Shown here in pieces: positions 39,710-50,934 of a DNA stretch of 64,000 bases. The DNA is from Casimicrobiaceae bacterium. GTDB taxonomy: Bacteria > Pseudomonadota > Gammaproteobacteria > Burkholderiales > Casimicrobiaceae. Both the position numbers and the translations under genes were made by a program. Within the stretch, counting starts at the first letter, position 1. Every line of letters starts with the position of its first letter. The stretch lies in contig JAPKHK010000008.1 of NCBI GenBank assembly GCA_026646885.1, positions 62,001-126,000 of the forward strand, in the 5' to 3' direction. The notes beneath the pieces were generated by a model. It had not been told where the DNA came from and searched no databases. It saw nothing but the letters and a program-made list of their open reading frames with translations.

Positions 39710-39911
39710 TTACTCACAAATTTTGTGGATAACTTTGTGGGTAAAGACTTCGGACCGATCGCAGTGGGCCGAGGCTTCTGGTCTTCCTTGGCCCTGATTG
39801 AAACTTGGGCAACGCCTATAGCTATGATAAATCAATGTGTTACGCCTCGCGCCCGGGTTCGGTTTTGCTGCGCCGCGAAAAATCCCGGCTGGACGGCTTT
39901 CTTGTGTATAA
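39710..39911. promoter_or_regulatory. cluster of DnaA boxes in the AT-rich hemE-priA gap
   Basis: The gap 39668-39990 has no gene. It holds a perfect strong box, TTATCCACA (minus strand, 39724-39732), a one-mismatch box TTACCCACA 3 bp away (39736-39744), a box TTATACACA (minus strand, 39903-39911) matching the relaxed consensus TTWTNCACA, and an opposed weak TTACTCACA (39710-39718). A small palindrome, CCGATCAAATCGG, lies at 39695-39707. The stretch 39668-39750 is clearly AT-richer than its surroundings. Reading: DnaA-controlled priA promoter, a DnaA-titrating site, or part of an origin. Confidence 0.6.
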
Positions 39912-39990
39912 GCCGCCCTGGCATGACCCTAATTCGCACTTTGTCAAGCCCCACAATAGACGACGAACCGCTATGTCGGCAAGCAGCCTC

Positions 39991-41058
39991 TCAGCGTCCG
40001 CGGCTCGCGCCATGGACTGCCTCGACTACGGCAGCCACGGCTTCTGGGGGGGTCTCCGGGACGATGCCGTGGCCCAGGTTGAAGATGTGTCCCGGGTGCG
40101 GCCCAAAATCATGCACGACACGTTCCGCCTCTCGTGCGGCGACTTCCGGTCCAGCGAGCAACACCAAGGGGTCGAGGTTGCCTTGCAAGGCCACGCGCGC
40201 GCCGACACGCTGCCGCGCCGAGGTGATGTCGGTCGTCCAGTCGATACCAAGACCATCGGCGGAAATACCGGCCATGTGCTCCAGCCATTGACCGCCGCCC
40301 TTGGTGAAGATGACACGCGGCACGACGCGCCCCTCGGCTTCTCGGGTCAGTCCATCCAGCACGCGGGCGAGGTAGGCCAAAGAGAACTCTCGGTACGCCG
40401 AGGTCGTGAGCAGGCCGCCCCAGGTATCGAACAACATGACCGCCTGGGCTCCAGCGGCGATTTGCTCATTGAGGTACGCAATGAGCGCTTGCGCGTTGAC
40501 TGCAAGAATGTGATGCAGAAGCTCCGGGCGTAAATAAAGGAGCCGCCTTAGGGTGCGGAAATCGGCACTACCTCCACCTTCGACCATGTAGCAGGCAAGC
40601 GTAAACGGGCTGCCGGCAAAACCAATCAAGGGGACGCGGCCATCCAGCGCCCTGCGTATGCTCGTGACCGCGTCGAAGACGTAGCGCAGCTCGGCCTGGT
40701 CAGGGACCCGCAGCGCGCGTATCGCGCCTTCTTCGCGCAGGGGCCTTGCGAATCGCGGACCTTCGCCTTCGGCAAAAGAGAGCCCGAGGCCCATCGCGTC
40801 TGGAACGGTGAGGATGTCGGAGAAGAGGATGGCTGCGTCGAGCGCGAATCGCGCCAACGGCTGTAGGGTCACCTCCGTCGCCAGTTCCGGGTTCTTGCAC
40901 AATGCCATGAAGCTGCCCGCGCGCGCGCGCGTAGCATTGTATTCTGGAAGATAGCGGCCGGCTTGACGCATCAACCACACCGGCGTGTAATCGACCGGCT
41001 GGCGCAGCAAGGCGCGCAATAGCCGATCGTTGCGCAGGGGGGCGGTTATGGTGCTCAA
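39991..41058 (-). CDS. hemE: uroporphyrinogen decarboxylase
   Basis: Decarboxylates the four acetate arms of uroporphyrinogen III to coproporphyrinogen III in haem synthesis. The 355-residue protein carries the signature [15 protein letters not shown] near the N-terminus, the catalytic Asp in [17 protein letters not shown] and [16 protein letters not shown]. The start is TTG 41058, which overlaps the gltD stop (TTGA); family alignment by eye begins exactly there ([17 protein letters not shown]) and the length matches the usual 354. No ATG is available. Haem partner hemB is 18 kb away. Confidence 0.94.
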   Translation of the reverse strand: MSTITAPLRNDRLLRALLRQPVDYTPVWLMRQAGRYLPEYNATRARAGSFMALCKNPELATEVTLQPLARFALDAAILFSDILTVPDAMGLGLSFAEGEGPRFARPLREEGAIRALRVPDQAELRYVFDAVTSIRRALDGRVPLIGFAGSPFTLACYMVEGGGSADFRTLRRLLYLRPELLHHILAVNAQALIAYLNEQIAAGAQAVMLFDTWGGLLTTSAYREFSLAYLARVLDGLTREAEGRVVPRVIFTKGGGQWLEHMAGISADGLGIDWTTDITSARQRVGARVALQGNLDPLVLLAGPEVAAREAERVVHDFGPHPGHIFNLGHGIVPETPPEAVAAVVEAVHGASRGR

Positions 41059-42485
41059 CGCGGCAGGTCCGAACGGCCCATCAGGAACTCGTCCACTGCA
41101 CGCGCGCACTGGCGACCTTCACGTATGGCCCAGACAATCAGCGATTGCCCACGACGCATATCGCCCGCGGCAAAGACTTTGGCCACCGAGGTCCGGTAAG
41201 CCTCGTCGCCTTCGGTCGCCGCTTTGGCATTCTGCCGCTCGTCCAGAGCGACCCCGAGTTGCTCAAGAAGCCCCTGGCGCACGGGTGCGACAAAACCCAT
41301 GGCGAGCAAAACCAGATCCGCGGGAATCTCGAACTCCGAACCAGGCTGTTCGCTCATCCTGCCCCCCGACCATTCGAGACGAACCGCCTTGAGGCCGGTG
41401 ACGCGCCCATCCTTGCCGAGAAACGCCTTGGTGGCGACCGCCCAATCGCGCTTGCACCCCTCCTCGTGCGACGATGAGGTCCGCAGTTTCATGGGCCAGT
41501 AGGGCCAAACAAGCGGCTTGTTCTCTGTTTCCGGCGGCTTAGGCAGCAGTTCGAACTGCGTCACCGAGAGTGCTCCATGACGATTGGAAGTGCCGACGCA
41601 GTCCGAGCCGGTGTCGCCACCGCCGATCACGACCACGTGCTTGCCGGTAGCCCGAACGGCGTCGGAGAGAATGTCGCCCGCCAGAGCTTTGTTCTGCTGG
41701 CGCAGGAAATCCATGGCGAAATGCACCCCAGCGAGTTCGCGCCCAGGAACCGGCAGGTCGCGCGGCTGCTCCGCTCCTCCGGCAAGAACGATGGCATCGT
41801 ACTCGCCGAGAATCCTGCTGGCTGGCACATTGCCCCCGATATGCTGATTGACCCGGAAAACGACACCCTCCGCTTCCATCTGTTCGACGCGCCGATCGAT
41901 ATGGTGCTTCTCGAGCTTGAAGTCGGGAATCCCGTAACGCAGTAGCCCGCCGACGCGGTCGTTCTTTTCGAACACCACCACGGCATGCCCGACACGCGCG
42001 AGCTGCTGTGCCGCAGCCAATCCCGCAGGGCCGGAACCGATCACCGCCACCTTCTTGCCGGTCTTGCGGCCCGGCGGTTGCGGCACAACCCAGCCCTCCT
42101 CCCAGCCCTTGTCGATAATGAAACGCTCGATCGACTTGATGCCGACAGGGTCGCTGTTAATGTTTAGCGTGCATGCCGCTTCGCAGGGAGCGGGGCAGAT
42201 TCGCCCAGTGAACTCGGGAAAGTTGTTGGTGGAAAGCAGCACCTCCAGCGCGCGGCGCCACTCCTTGCGATAGACGAGGTCGTTCCAGTCCGGAATGATG
42301 TTGTTGACCGGGCATCCGGTATGACAGAACGGTGTGCCGCAATCCATGCAGCGCGCACCTTGCTGCGATGCGTCCTCCGGCTTGAGGGTGGAAACGAACT
42401 CGCGGTAATTCTTCAGCCGCTCCGAGACCGGGAGGCTCGCTTCTTTGAGGCGCTGCAGTTCGAGGAAACCCGTAATTTTGCCCAT
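41055..42485 (-). CDS. gltD: glutamate synthase (NADPH) small subunit
   Basis: A 476-residue FAD subunit that brings NADPH electrons to GltB through iron-sulphur centres. The N-terminal 4Fe-4S region shows [22 protein letters not shown] and [12 protein letters not shown]; then FAD-binding [17 protein letters not shown] and NADP-binding [15 protein letters not shown]; a final [14 protein letters not shown] closes the FAD site. Its ATG overlaps the last base of the gltB stop (TAATG), and its own stop overlaps the hemE TTG, so gltB-gltD-hemE are tightly coupled. Confidence 0.96.
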   Translation of the reverse strand: MGKITGFLELQRLKEASLPVSERLKNYREFVSTLKPEDASQQGARCMDCGTPFCHTGCPVNNIIPDWNDLVYRKEWRRALEVLLSTNNFPEFTGRICPAPCEAACTLNINSDPVGIKSIERFIIDKGWEEGWVVPQPPGRKTGKKVAVIGSGPAGLAAAQQLARVGHAVVVFEKNDRVGGLLRYGIPDFKLEKHHIDRRVEQMEAEGVVFRVNQHIGGNVPASRILGEYDAIVLAGGAEQPRDLPVPGRELAGVHFAMDFLRQQNKALAGDILSDAVRATGKHVVVIGGGDTGSDCVGTSNRHGALSVTQFELLPKPPETENKPLVWPYWPMKLRTSSSHEEGCKRDWAVATKAFLGKDGRVTGLKAVRLEWSGGRMSEQPGSEFEIPADLVLLAMGFVAPVRQGLLEQLGVALDERQNAKAATEGDEAYRTSVAKVFAAGDMRRGQSLIVWAIREGRQCARAVDEFLMGRSDLPR

Positions 42486-45400
42486 TACACCTTCTCCGCC
42501 TGCTTGTTCTGCGCCTGCGCCTTTTGCGTCAGTCCCAGTGCGTATTGTTCGGTGAGCGCGCGCCGGTATTCGTGCGGCATCACTTTCACGAAGCGTGCTC
42601 TGGCCGCTTCCCAGTTGCCCAGCAGTTCCTTGGCGACGGCGCTGCCGGTGAAGGCCGCGTGCCGCTCGACCAGTTCGCGCAAGAGCGTGTCATCGCCTTT
42701 GCCGGCGTGCCGCGCCTGTCCTCTCCCGGCGGCTACCTGCTCCGCTTCGGCGCGGGCCTGTTCGGTGTCGGTGAGCACGGCCTCCAGCGCCACCATGGTG
42801 GTGTTGCAACGGCGCGCAAACATGCCCACAGGATCATAGACGAAGGCCACGCCACCGCTCATCCCCGCAGCAAAGTTGCGGCCGGTCTCGCCCAGCACGA
42901 CCACCGTGCCTCCGGTCATGTACTCGCAACCGTGGTCGCCAGTGCCTTCCACCACAGCGCTGGCGCCCGAATTGCGCACCGCGAACCGCTCACCTGCCAC
43001 GCCTCGAAAATACGCCTCGCCGCAAATAGCGCCATACATCACCGTATTGCCGATGACGATGTTCTCCTCTGGACGCGCCGGGCAGGCCGGATCGGGATAG
43101 ACGACGATGCGCCCTCCAGAAAGGCCCTTACCAACGTAGTCGTTGGTCGCGCCTCGCAGTTCGAAGGTGACGCCGCGCGCCAGAAAGGCGCCGAAGCTCT
43201 GCCCGGCGACACCGTTGAAAACAACGCGCAGGGTATCGTCGGGCAAGCCTGCATGACCATGCAAACGCGCGATTTCCCCGGAGAGCATGGCGCCAACCGA
43301 GCGATTGGCGTTGCGAATCCGAAATTCCAGGCTGGTCTTCTCCCGGCGCCGAAGCGCCGGCTCCGCCGCCGTGATCAGCTCGTGGTCCAGCGCGTTTCGC
43401 AAGCCGTGGTCCTGGTGCTCGCATACACGTTTCGCCACTTCCACGGGCACCCGGGGCTGGTGGAAAATGCGGCTGTAGTCCAGGCCCCTGGCCTTCCAAT
43501 GGGCAAGACCGCGGCGCATATCGAGTCGATCCGAGCGGCCGATCAGGTCTTCGAGTTTGCGCACGCCGAGGCTGGCCATCAGCTCGCGGGCCTCCTCGGC
43601 GACAAAAAAGAAGTAATTGATGACGTGTTCGGGCTGGCCGGTAAACTTGCTGCGCAGAACCGGATCCTGCGTCGCCACCCCCACGGGGCAAGTGTTGAGG
43701 TGGCATTTGCGCATCATGATGCAGCCCTCGACCACCAGAGGCGCGGTCGCGAATCCGAACTCGTCCGCCCCAAGCATGGCGCCGATGATGACATCGCGTC
43801 CGGTCTTCATCTGTCCGTCGACCTGCACGGCAATACGGCCGCGCAAGCGGTTGAGCACCAGGGTTTGCTGCGTCTCCGCCAAGCCCAACTCCCACGGCGT
43901 GCCGGCATGCTTGATGGAAGAGATCGGCGAAGCTCCCGTGCCGCCATCATGACCGGAAATAGTGACATGGTCCGCCTTGGCCTTCGCTACGCCTGCGGCC
44001 ACCGTGCCGACACCGACCTCCGAAACCAGCTTTACGCTGATAGAAGCGCGCGGATTGGCATTCTTGAGATCATGAATGAGCTGCGCCAGATCCTCGATGG
44101 AGTAGATGTCGTGATGCGGCGGCGGCGAAATGAGCCCGACGCCGGGAACCGAGTGGCGCAAGTAACCGATGTACTCCGAGACCTTGTGACCGGGCAGCTG
44201 TCCACCCTCGCCGGGTTTGGCACCCTGGGCCATCTTGATCTGAATCTGATCGGCATTGGCCAGGTACTCGGCGGTCACACCGAAGCGCCCGGAGGCGACC
44301 TGCTTGATTTTGGAGCGCAGACTGTCGCCCTCCTGCAGCGGGATATCGCGTTCGATGCGGCTGGCACCGATATGCGAGGCCAGCGTCTCGCCTTTCTTCA
44401 CCGGTCGATAACGCGCGGCGTCTTCGCCCCCTTCACCGGTGTTGGATTTTCCGCCGATGCGATTCATGGCGATGGCAAGCGTGGCATGGGCCTCAGTAGA
44501 AATCGATCCCAGCGACATCGCACCGGTGGCGAAGCGTTTGACGATATCTTTAGCCGGTTCGACATCTTCCAACGGCACTGGCGGGCCGAGCGGCATCATC
44601 TCGAATAGGCCGCGCAGGGTCATCTGTCGTTTAGATTGATCGTTGATGATGCGCGCATATTCTCGGTAGGTCTCGGAATTTCCCGAGCGCGTTGCGTGTT
44701 GTAGCTTGGCGATGGCGTCTGGCGTCCACATGTGCTCTTCGCCACGCGCTCGCCAAGCGTACTCGCCGCCCACTTCGAGAGCGTTGCGCAGCAGCGGGCT
44801 TTCGCCAAAGGCCTGCTGGTGCAAGCGCACCGCCTCCTCGGCAACCTCGAAAAGACCCACCCCTTCGATGTTCGAGGCAGTTCCGGTAAAGTACTTCCGC
44901 ACCAGCGCGCTATTGAGCCCGACAGCTTCGAAAATCTGCGCGCCGCAATAGGATTGGTACGTGGAAATACCCATCTTGGACATTACTTTGCACATACCCT
45001 TGCAGATTGCCTTGATGTAGCGCTTCTCGGCATCCTTCGGTTTGTGCTCGCCGGCGAGTTGCGGCAGGGCGTGAATGCTCTCGAGGGCAAGATATGGGTG
45101 GATCGCCTCGGCGCCGTAACCGCCCAACAGCGCGAAATGGTGGACCTCGCGCGCCGAGCCGGTTTCCACCACCAGCCCGGTACTGGTTCGCAAGCCTTTC
45201 CTGACCAAATGCTGATGCACCGCGGCCGTGGCGAGCAGCGCCGGGATTGCGACTTCCTCTGCGCTCACCTTGCGGTCGGAAATGATCAGCACGTTGAAGC
45301 CCAGACTCAGAGCGTCTTCCGCGTGCGCGCACAAGCTCGCCAGCGCCGCTTCCATGCCGGCTGCGCCCCACGCGGCCGGATAGCAGATATCCAGTTCCTT

Positions 45401-47185
45401 GGATTTGAACACGCCCCCGGTGAATAGCGCGATGTGGCGAATGCGCTCCATGTCTTCAGAGGTGAGTATCGGCTGCTGCGCCTCCAAACGAATCGGCGGC
45501 TCGGTCTCGTCGAAACCCAGCAGATTCGGGCGCGGTCCGATGAAGGTCACCAGCGACATCACTAGCTCTTCGCGGATCGGATCGATGGGCGGGTTGGTCA
45601 CCTGCGCGAAGAGCTGCTTGAAATAGTTATAGAGGAGCTTCGGGTTTTCGGAGAGCACCGGCAGCGCCGAGTCGTTGCCCATCGAGCCGATCGGCTCTTC
45701 GCCGGTTTGCGCCATCGGTGCGAGGATGAGCTTGAGGTCTTCCTGAGTGTAGCCAAAAGCCTGCTGGCGATCGAGGAGCGGCACCTCGCTCGCCAATGCT
45801 GGCGCGGGCTCGGGCAGCTCTTGCAGAGCGATTCGAGTCTGATCGATCCAAGCGCGGTAAGGCTTGGCGGAGGCAAGCTGGGCCTTGAGCTGTGCATCGT
45901 CGATGATGCGCCCCTCGTCCAAGTCGACCAGAAGCATTTTCCCCGGCTGCAGGCGCCATTTGCGCACGATCTTGTGCTCGGGAATATCGAGTACTCCCAC
46001 TTCCGAAGCCATGATGATGTAATCGTCATCGGTGACGACGTAGCGAGCCGGGCGCAAGCCATTGCGATCAAGCGTGGCGCCGATTTGGCGCCCGTCGGTG
46101 AAGGCGATAGCCGCCGGGCCGTCCCAGGGCTCCATCAGCGCCGCGTGATACTCGTAGAATGCGCGGCGATCCTCGTCCATGAGAGGGTTGCCGGCCCAAG
46201 CCTCGGGAATCATCATCATCATCGCCTGAGCCAGCGGGTAGCCACCCATGACCAACAATTCGATGGCGTTGTCGAACGAAGCCGAATCGGACTGCCCGTC
46301 ATAGATGAGCGGCCAGATCTTGTCGAGATCTTCTTTCAGCACCGAGGATGAGATCGCCTGTTGGCGCGCGCGAATCCAGTTGACGTTGCCGCGCAGCGTG
46401 TTGATTTCGCCGTTGTGGCAGATCAGGCGGAACGGATGAGCGAGATCCCAGGTGGGAAAAGTATTGGTGGAAAAGCGCTGATGCACCATGGCCAGGGCCG
46501 AAACCATGTGGTCATCCTTGAGATCAAGGTAGTATTCACCCACCTGATGTGCCAGGAGCATGCCTTTGTAGACCAGGGTGCGCGAGGACATCGATGGCAC
46601 GTAAAACTCCTTGCCATGCGCGAGGTTAAGCGCCTGAATGGCGTGCCCCGACTTCTTGCGAATGATGTAGAGCTTGCGCTCCAGGGCATCCTGATCGACG
46701 TCATTGGAACCTCGCGCGATGAACACCTGGCGGATGACCGGTTCCACGGCCTTGACCCCCACGCCGAGACCCGAGTTGTCAGTGGGCACGTCGCGCCAGC
46801 CCAGCAGAATCTGGCCCTCGGAGGCTACGGCGCGCTCGATTTCCTGCTCGCAGGCCATGCGCGACGCCGGTTCGCGCGGCAAGAAGACCATCCCTACGCC
46901 ATACTGGCCGACTGCCGGAAGGGTCAGGCCCTGGCGTCCGCAGGCGCGCCGCAAAAACGCATCGGGCAACTGGATGAGTATGCCTGCGCCATCGCCCTGC
47001 AAGGGGTCAGCACCAGTGGCGCCGCGGTGCGTGAGATTCTTCAGAACTTTGAGCGCCTGCTCGATGACCGTGTGGCTTTTCTGACCCTTAATGTGGGCGA
47101 TGAAGCCTAAGCCGCAAGCGTCGTGTTCGTTGACCGGATCGTAGAGCCCTTGGCGAAAGAGCGGCGAGCGATGCTGAGTTTCCAC
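42485..47185 (-). CDS. gltB: glutamate synthase (NADPH) large subunit
   Basis: A 1566-residue enzyme making two glutamates from glutamine and 2-oxoglutarate. A class II amidotransferase domain begins at Cys24 ([10 protein letters not shown]), exposed after removal of the short propeptide. The central domain follows, then the FMN/synthase domain ([25 protein letters not shown]) and a 3Fe-4S site ([15 protein letters not shown]), and a C-terminal GXGXG beta-helix ([24 protein letters not shown]). The start is GTG 47185 with GAGG five nt upstream; the longer frame adds 16 unlike-family residues. A good promoter lies about 75 bp upstream. Confidence 0.96.
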   Translation of the reverse strand: METQHRSPLFRQGLYDPVNEHDACGLGFIAHIKGQKSHTVIEQALKVLKNLTHRGATGADPLQGDGAGILIQLPDAFLRRACGRQGLTLPAVGQYGVGMVFLPREPASRMACEQEIERAVASEGQILLGWRDVPTDNSGLGVGVKAVEPVIRQVFIARGSNDVDQDALERKLYIIRKKSGHAIQALNLAHGKEFYVPSMSSRTLVYKGMLLAHQVGEYYLDLKDDHMVSALAMVHQRFSTNTFPTWDLAHPFRLICHNGEINTLRGNVNWIRARQQAISSSVLKEDLDKIWPLIYDGQSDSASFDNAIELLVMGGYPLAQAMMMMIPEAWAGNPLMDEDRRAFYEYHAALMEPWDGPAAIAFTDGRQIGATLDRNGLRPARYVVTDDDYIIMASEVGVLDIPEHKIVRKWRLQPGKMLLVDLDEGRIIDDAQLKAQLASAKPYRAWIDQTRIALQELPEPAPALASEVPLLDRQQAFGYTQEDLKLILAPMAQTGEEPIGSMGNDSALPVLSENPKLLYNYFKQLFAQVTNPPIDPIREELVMSLVTFIGPRPNLLGFDETEPPIRLEAQQPILTSEDMERIRHIALFTGGVFKSKELDICYPAAWGAAGMEAALASLCAHAEDALSLGFNVLIISDRKVSAEEVAIPALLATAAVHQHLVRKGLRTSTGLVVETGSAREVHHFALLGGYGAEAIHPYLALESIHALPQLAGEHKPKDAEKRYIKAICKGMCKVMSKMGISTYQSYCGAQIFEAVGLNSALVRKYFTGTASNIEGVGLFEVAEEAVRLHQQAFGESPLLRNALEVGGEYAWRARGEEHMWTPDAIAKLQHATRSGNSETYREYARIINDQSKRQMTLRGLFEMMPLGPPVPLEDVEPAKDIVKRFATGAMSLGSISTEAHATLAIAMNRIGGKSNTGEGGEDAARYRPVKKGETLASHIGASRIERDIPLQEGDSLRSKIKQVASGRFGVTAEYLANADQIQIKMAQGAKPGEGGQLPGHKVSEYIGYLRHSVPGVGLISPPPHHDIYSIEDLAQLIHDLKNANPRASISVKLVSEVGVGTVAAGVAKAKADHVTISGHDGGTGASPISSIKHAGTPWELGLAETQQTLVLNRLRGRIAVQVDGQMKTGRDVIIGAMLGADEFGFATAPLVVEGCIMMRKCHLNTCPVGVATQDPVLRSKFTGQPEHVINYFFFVAEEARELMASLGVRKLEDLIGRSDRLDMRRGLAHWKARGLDYSRIFHQPRVPVEVAKRVCEHQDHGLRNALDHELITAAEPALRRREKTSLEFRIRNANRSVGAMLSGEIARLHGHAGLPDDTLRVVFNGVAGQSFGAFLARGVTFELRGATNDYVGKGLSGGRIVVYPDPACPARPEENIVIGNTVMYGAICGEAYFRGVAGERFAVRNSGASAVVEGTGDHGCEYMTGGTVVVLGETGRNFAAGMSGGVAFVYDPVGMFARRCNTTMVALEAVLTDTEQARAEAEQVAAGRGQARHAGKGDDTLLRELVERHAAFTGSAVAKELLGNWEAARARFVKVMPHEYRRALTEQYALGLTQKAQAQNKQAEKV

Positions 47186-47260
47186 GGTGACCTCGAGGGG
47201 ATTACAATTCCTGCGCCGCCTGCCCGGCGGCAATGCACGGCGGCAAGGCGAAACCTTCCA

Positions 47261-47289
47261 ATCCTACCCGCAATGCTGCGCTGCGGCAA
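47261..47289 (-). promoter_or_regulatory. gltB promoter
   Basis: Minus strand TTGCCG (47284-47289), 17-bp spacer, TAGGAT (47261-47266). Predicted start near 47254, leader about 69 nt. Confidence 0.55.
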
Positions 47290-47378
47290 GAATGGCGCCG
47301 CGCGGTTTTCGGTTTTTTGTCACGGTAGCCGATTTCCGCGGTGGATTCTCTGAGAAATTGCTTGCGCGCGCGCCGAAC

Positions 47379-47407
47379 TTGCGCTTTAATCTTAAGAAGT
47401 CTATCTA
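47379..47407 (+). promoter_or_regulatory. promoter of the Ig-like lipoprotein gene
   Basis: TTGCGC (47379-47384), 17-bp spacer, TATCTA (47402-47407). Predicted start near 47414, leader about 90 nt. Confidence 0.5.
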
Positions 47408-47503
47408 GCTACTTGTAAAACCTTCCAAATTCACTACTGCGCGACCCCATTTACTGGCCTGATTTAGGACGCCGGCATGGACGCAAGCAACAAAGGAATA
47501 GAA

Positions 47504-49099
47504 ATGATGATCAAGCCATGGATGGAGTTCGGTCGCCGCTGGATAGGCCTGCTCGTCGCCTTCGGGCTGACGACGCTGCTCGCAGCTTGTGGTGGAGGCG
47601 GTGGCGGAACGAACGGGGACACCAACTCGTTTGCGGAGTTTCGGGTCAGCCCGGCCGAGGTGGTCACGGGGCCCAACACCGTTTGGACCTTCACGCTGAC
47701 TGGCGGAACGCGGCCTTACCGCGCGCAAAGCAGCAGCTCCTTGGTGGTGTTGGACAAGGAAACCTTGGCGCTGAACGAGTTTTCGGTCCAGGCGCGATCG
47801 CGCGATCCCAATGGCACAGCAACGGTCGCAGTGACGTTTTTCGACTCCCAGGGGCGAGCCGTCAGCGCCAGTGTCACCATCAGTTCCGGAACGGTGAGCC
47901 CCCTGTCGGCATTGCCTGCCACGCTCACGACGTATTTCAATTCCCCCGCGCTGGTCACCGCCAGCGGCGGCCGCCCGCCTTACCGTCTGCTCTCGAGCAA
48001 CCCCGCCATCATCCCGACCTCGGGCTGGTCGGATTACGGCGATTTCCTCGTGCTCGCGAGAAACGTTGCGGCCGACATCGAAATGGCCCTCACCCTGCAG
48101 GATTCGACCGGCCAATCTGCGGAGATCAAGGTAAAGGTGAAGCCGGCACCGTTGTTGAATGTCCTCACGATTACGCCTGTTCCCGCGGCTCCAGGAGTGG
48201 GTTGCGGAACCGCTGTTTGCTCCGGCCAAGACGCTACCGCGTCAGTCTCCTTGCGCGGATTCGAAGGCGGCCCGCTGCCGGGTCGGCAGGTTCGGTTCGA
48301 TGTCGTTCAGGGAGAATATCTTTTCCGTACAGACGATCCGGCCCAGCCTTTGGTCAATTCGCTGACGGTGACGAGTGATCAGAACGGACTCGCGATCGTG
48401 CGACTGCATGCAAACGTCAACGCGGTCACGGGTGCCGCGCTGATTCGGGCCACGGACCTCACCACGGGCAATCAGGTCAATGGCAGCTTCGTGATCGCGC
48501 AGTACACCAGTGGGCTTGGCACTCTCTCGATCATTCCGGCCGACGTCAAGATTTCGATGTATTACAACGACGAATGTAGCATCGGCGTTTCGACGTCCTA
48601 TTACATTTTTGGCGGCACACCGCCCTATCGCGTGGTTACGAGCTTCGCGGACCTGATTGCCATTGAAGGTACCCCGGTGCAGACCAACGGCGGAGGATTC
48701 GTTGCGACAACGCGTGGCGGTTGTTTCGATCCAGGTGACTTGATCGTGACCGACGCTACCGGCAGGACCCTTACCGCGCTGCTACGCAACGTTCCCGGCG
48801 AGGAGGATCGCCCGGCGATTCCTGTGCCGATTCCGCCGCTCACCATCGTCCCCGGCAGCTACGACTATTGCGTCGACCAGCCGACAATCCCGTATACGAT
48901 TACCTTCATTATCTCTGGGGCGGCCAGTGATGCGACCTTCGTCGCCGCAACAACTAATCCAGGTGTAACCGTCCTGGTCAATGGGCGCAGCCTCAGCGTA
49001 ACCATCGCCGCGGGCGCGCCGGCAAACATCACGGTTCTCGTGTCCGACGGAAGCCAGACGGTTACCTTGCCAATCTCCAACCCGGCCACTTGCCCCTGA
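47504..49099 (+). CDS. secreted lipoprotein with Ig-like domains, function unknown
   Basis: A 531-residue predicted lipoprotein. The lipobox LAAC places the lipidated Cys29 after a hydrophobic segment; a Gly6 run and Thr-rich linker follow. The rest is beta-rich, in repeating units of about 90-110 residues. Units near 170, 370 and the C-terminus share SGGRPPYRLLSS / GGTPPYRVVTS-like openings, and one unit (about 235-340) resembles a bacterial Ig-like Big_1 domain (LTVTSDQNGLAIVRLHANV). Paired cysteines occur in several units (CGTAVC, DECSIG with GGCFD). The start 47504 has AAAGGA 6 nt upstream. It may be an adhesin or matrix protein; no partner gene is nearby. Confidence 0.78.
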   Translation: MMIKPWMEFGRRWIGLLVAFGLTTLLAACGGGGGGTNGDTNSFAEFRVSPAEVVTGPNTVWTFTLTGGTRPYRAQSSSSLVVLDKETLALNEFSVQARSRDPNGTATVAVTFFDSQGRAVSASVTISSGTVSPLSALPATLTTYFNSPALVTASGGRPPYRLLSSNPAIIPTSGWSDYGDFLVLARNVAADIEMALTLQDSTGQSAEIKVKVKPAPLLNVLTITPVPAAPGVGCGTAVCSGQDATASVSLRGFEGGPLPGRQVRFDVVQGEYLFRTDDPAQPLVNSLTVTSDQNGLAIVRLHANVNAVTGAALIRATDLTTGNQVNGSFVIAQYTSGLGTLSIIPADVKISMYYNDECSIGVSTSYYIFGGTPPYRVVTSFADLIAIEGTPVQTNGGGFVATTRGGCFDPGDLIVTDATGRTLTALLRNVPGEEDRPAIPVPIPPLTIVPGSYDYCVDQPTIPYTITFIISGAASDATFVAATTNPGVTVLVNGRSLSVTIAAGAPANITVLVSDGSQTVTLPISNPATCP

Positions 49100-49120
49100 A
49101 CCGACGAGGGCTCTCAGCTT

Positions 49121-49151
49121 CGCCCCGGTGCGCTTAGCATGCACCGGGGCG
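49121..49151. terminator. strong hairpin between the lipoprotein gene and aroB
   Basis: A perfect 11-bp stem (CGCCCCGGTGC 49121-49131, GCACCGGGGCG 49141-49151) with a 9-nt loop, 21 bp after the lipoprotein stop. There is no T-run on either side, so it may be a processing or stabilising hairpin serving both convergent transcripts rather than a classic terminator. Confidence 0.5.
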
Positions 49152-49237
49152 TGTGAGCATCTCGACTGGCAAGGACGGCCGACGGCGTTAGGGTCGAACG
49201 CCCCACCCAGGGACAACAGCGCAAGAGTCAGTCGACT

Positions 49238-50353
49238 CTATTCTGAACCGTGTTGCCGAGTTGAGGATTGACAGAAAGCAGGGTCTTCGAGGAGGTCGTG
49301 TAATACCGGCGCGGGCGGCGCAGTGCATACCTCGGCGCGGCCCAGATCGCGCAGCAAGATCAGCCGTAGGTCGCCTTGCAAATTCTTCTTGTCGTGCTCC
49401 ATGAGCGAAAGATAGCGCGCTGCTCCCAAAGCGGGGGCGACGGTGGGGAGCGAGGCTCTGCCCAATAGCTCGGTCGCTCGGCTCGCTTGCACAGAACTCA
49501 ACCATCCGATGCGTCGCGACAGCTCTGCAGCGAGCACCATGCCCGCGGCGATGGCTTCACCATGTAGCCACGCACCATAGCCGAGTCCGGCTTCAATAGC
49601 GTGCCCGAAAGTGTGCCCTAAATTCAAGAGCGCCCGGTCGCCTGACTCCCTCTCGTCAGCACCTACGATTTCGGCCTTGATTTCGCAGCTTCTGCTAATT
49701 GCATGGGCGAGGTGAGCCGGGTCCAGATCAAGGATTCCCAGCAAGTTCGCTTCCAGCCACTGCAGGAAAGCAACATCGCGAATCAAGCCATATTTGATGA
49801 CTTCAGCCAATCCCGCCCGCAGCTCACGGCCTGGCAGAGTGCGGAGTATCTCCGTGTCGATGAGCACGGCCTGAGGCTGATGGAAGGCCCCGATCATGTT
49901 CTTGCCCAAGGGGTGATTGATGCCCGTCTTGCCCCCGACGGATGAATCGACCTGCGCCAACAGGGTAGTCGGAATCTGCGCGAAGTCGATGCCCCTCTGA
50001 TAGGTCGCCGCAGCAAAGCCGGCAAGGTCTCCCACTACGCCACCGCCAAGCGCGATCAAGGTGGTTTGCCGATCCGCTCGCAACTCGAGCAGCCGGGTGT
50101 GGATCAGCGCCAAGGTCTCAATGGTCTTGAACCGCTCACCGTCCGGGACGAAGATGACCTCGGTCGCTTTTCCCGCCACGTGCAACGAATGATCGAGCTG
50201 ACCCAGGCAGAACCGCGCCACCGTTGGGTTGGTGACAACGACCAGACGTCCTCGCAGATAGGGCTCGAGTAGTTCTGCGGCGCGGCTCAGCAGGCCGGAG
50301 CCGATCAGGATCGGATAGCTTCGTGGGCCTAAATCCACCCGCAGTTGAATCAA
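49238..50353 (-). CDS. aroB: 3-dehydroquinate synthase
   Basis: Second step of the shikimate pathway, DAHP to 3-dehydroquinate, with NAD and a divalent metal. The 371-residue protein shows [19 protein letters not shown] (NAD-binding), [20 protein letters not shown], and the metal ligands in LAEVIKYG and [11 protein letters not shown] / HGEAIAAGM. Its ATG overlaps the aroK stop (ATGA, 50350-50353). It closes the pil-aro operon. Confidence 0.95.
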   Translation of the reverse strand: MIQLRVDLGPRSYPILIGSGLLSRAAELLEPYLRGRLVVVTNPTVARFCLGQLDHSLHVAGKATEVIFVPDGERFKTIETLALIHTRLLELRADRQTTLIALGGGVVGDLAGFAAATYQRGIDFAQIPTTLLAQVDSSVGGKTGINHPLGKNMIGAFHQPQAVLIDTEILRTLPGRELRAGLAEVIKYGLIRDVAFLQWLEANLLGILDLDPAHLAHAISRSCEIKAEIVGADERESGDRALLNLGHTFGHAIEAGLGYGAWLHGEAIAAGMVLAAELSRRIGWLSSVQASRATELLGRASLPTVAPALGAARYLSLMEHDKKNLQGDLRLILLRDLGRAEVCTAPPAPVLHDLLEDPAFCQSSTRQHGSE

Positions 50354-50910
50354 TGCTCGTCCTTTTGTGCGCCGTGCGCGGTTCGCCTGAACTCGGCCAG
50401 GCCCTGCAAGACCCGCTGAATAAGAGTCGTCAGCTTCCCATGATCCGACTCGACCACGACATGGGCCGTCGCGCGGTAGAGGGGATCTCGCTGTGCGTAC
50501 AGTTGCTTCATTCGCTGCTCTGGGTCGGCGACGAACAGCAGCGGCCGGTTCCTCGAGGAGCGCGTTCTCTCGACGAGGATGGGCACCTCCGCATGCAGAT
50601 AGATCACCGTTCCGCGTTCACGCAGGAGCGCCCTGTTCTCCGGGCGCATGACCACTCCTCCGCCGGTTGCCAAAACTACACCCGGGCGAAGTGTGAGCTC
50701 AGCAAGCACCGCAGCCTCCCGCTCGCGAAAACCGGACTCGCCCTCAAGGTCGAATATCGTCGGTATGGACGCGCCGGTTCGCGCTTCGAGTTCGGTGTCT
50801 GAGTCAATGAACGGGCGGCGCAGGCGCTTGGCGAGTTGCTTGCCCAGGGTCGACTTGCCGCACCCCATCATGCCGACGAGGAACAAGCGCTCCTCCCGGC
50901 TGCGGGGCAT
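50350..50910 (-). CDS. aroK: shikimate kinase
   Basis: Phosphorylates shikimate at O3 with ATP. The 186-residue P-loop kinase has Walker [15 protein letters not shown], the shikimate-binding Asp in FIDSDTELE, Arg in [14 protein letters not shown], and the lid Arg in RNRPLL. It follows pilQ after 24 bp and couples to aroB by an ATGA overlap, the standard proteobacterial order. Confidence 0.95.
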   Translation of the reverse strand: MPRSREERLFLVGMMGCGKSTLGKQLAKRLRRPFIDSDTELEARTGASIPTIFDLEGESGFREREAAVLAELTLRPGVVLATGGGVVMRPENRALLRERGTVIYLHAEVPILVERTRSSRNRPLLFVADPEQRMKQLYAQRDPLYRATAHVVVESDHGKLTTLIQRVLQGLAEFRRTAHGAQKDEH

Positions 50911-50934
50911 GGAAGGCGGCGACCCGAAGCGATG

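Larger units (their letters stand above)
47186..47503. other. 318-bp divergent intergenic region
   Basis: No gene found. It contains back-to-back promoters for gltB (minus) and the lipoprotein gene (plus), given separately, and between them a GC-alternating stretch GCGCGCGCGC near 47364-47373. Confidence 0.6.

Noticed and set aside
39668..39990. The hemE-priA gap as the main chromosomal origin
   Set aside because: DnaA boxes are present, but there is no strand switch in gene direction, no clear AT-rich 13-mer array and no dnaA, dnaN or gidA nearby. Kept as a DnaA-related site only.
39805..40533. 242-codon plus-strand frame over the 3' end of hemE
   Set aside because: Mostly antisense to a certain gene; no motifs and no start signal.
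47364..47373. Alternating GCGCGCGCGC as a Z-DNA or repeat element
   Set aside because: Only five dinucleotides in a GC-rich genome; not enough to support a feature.
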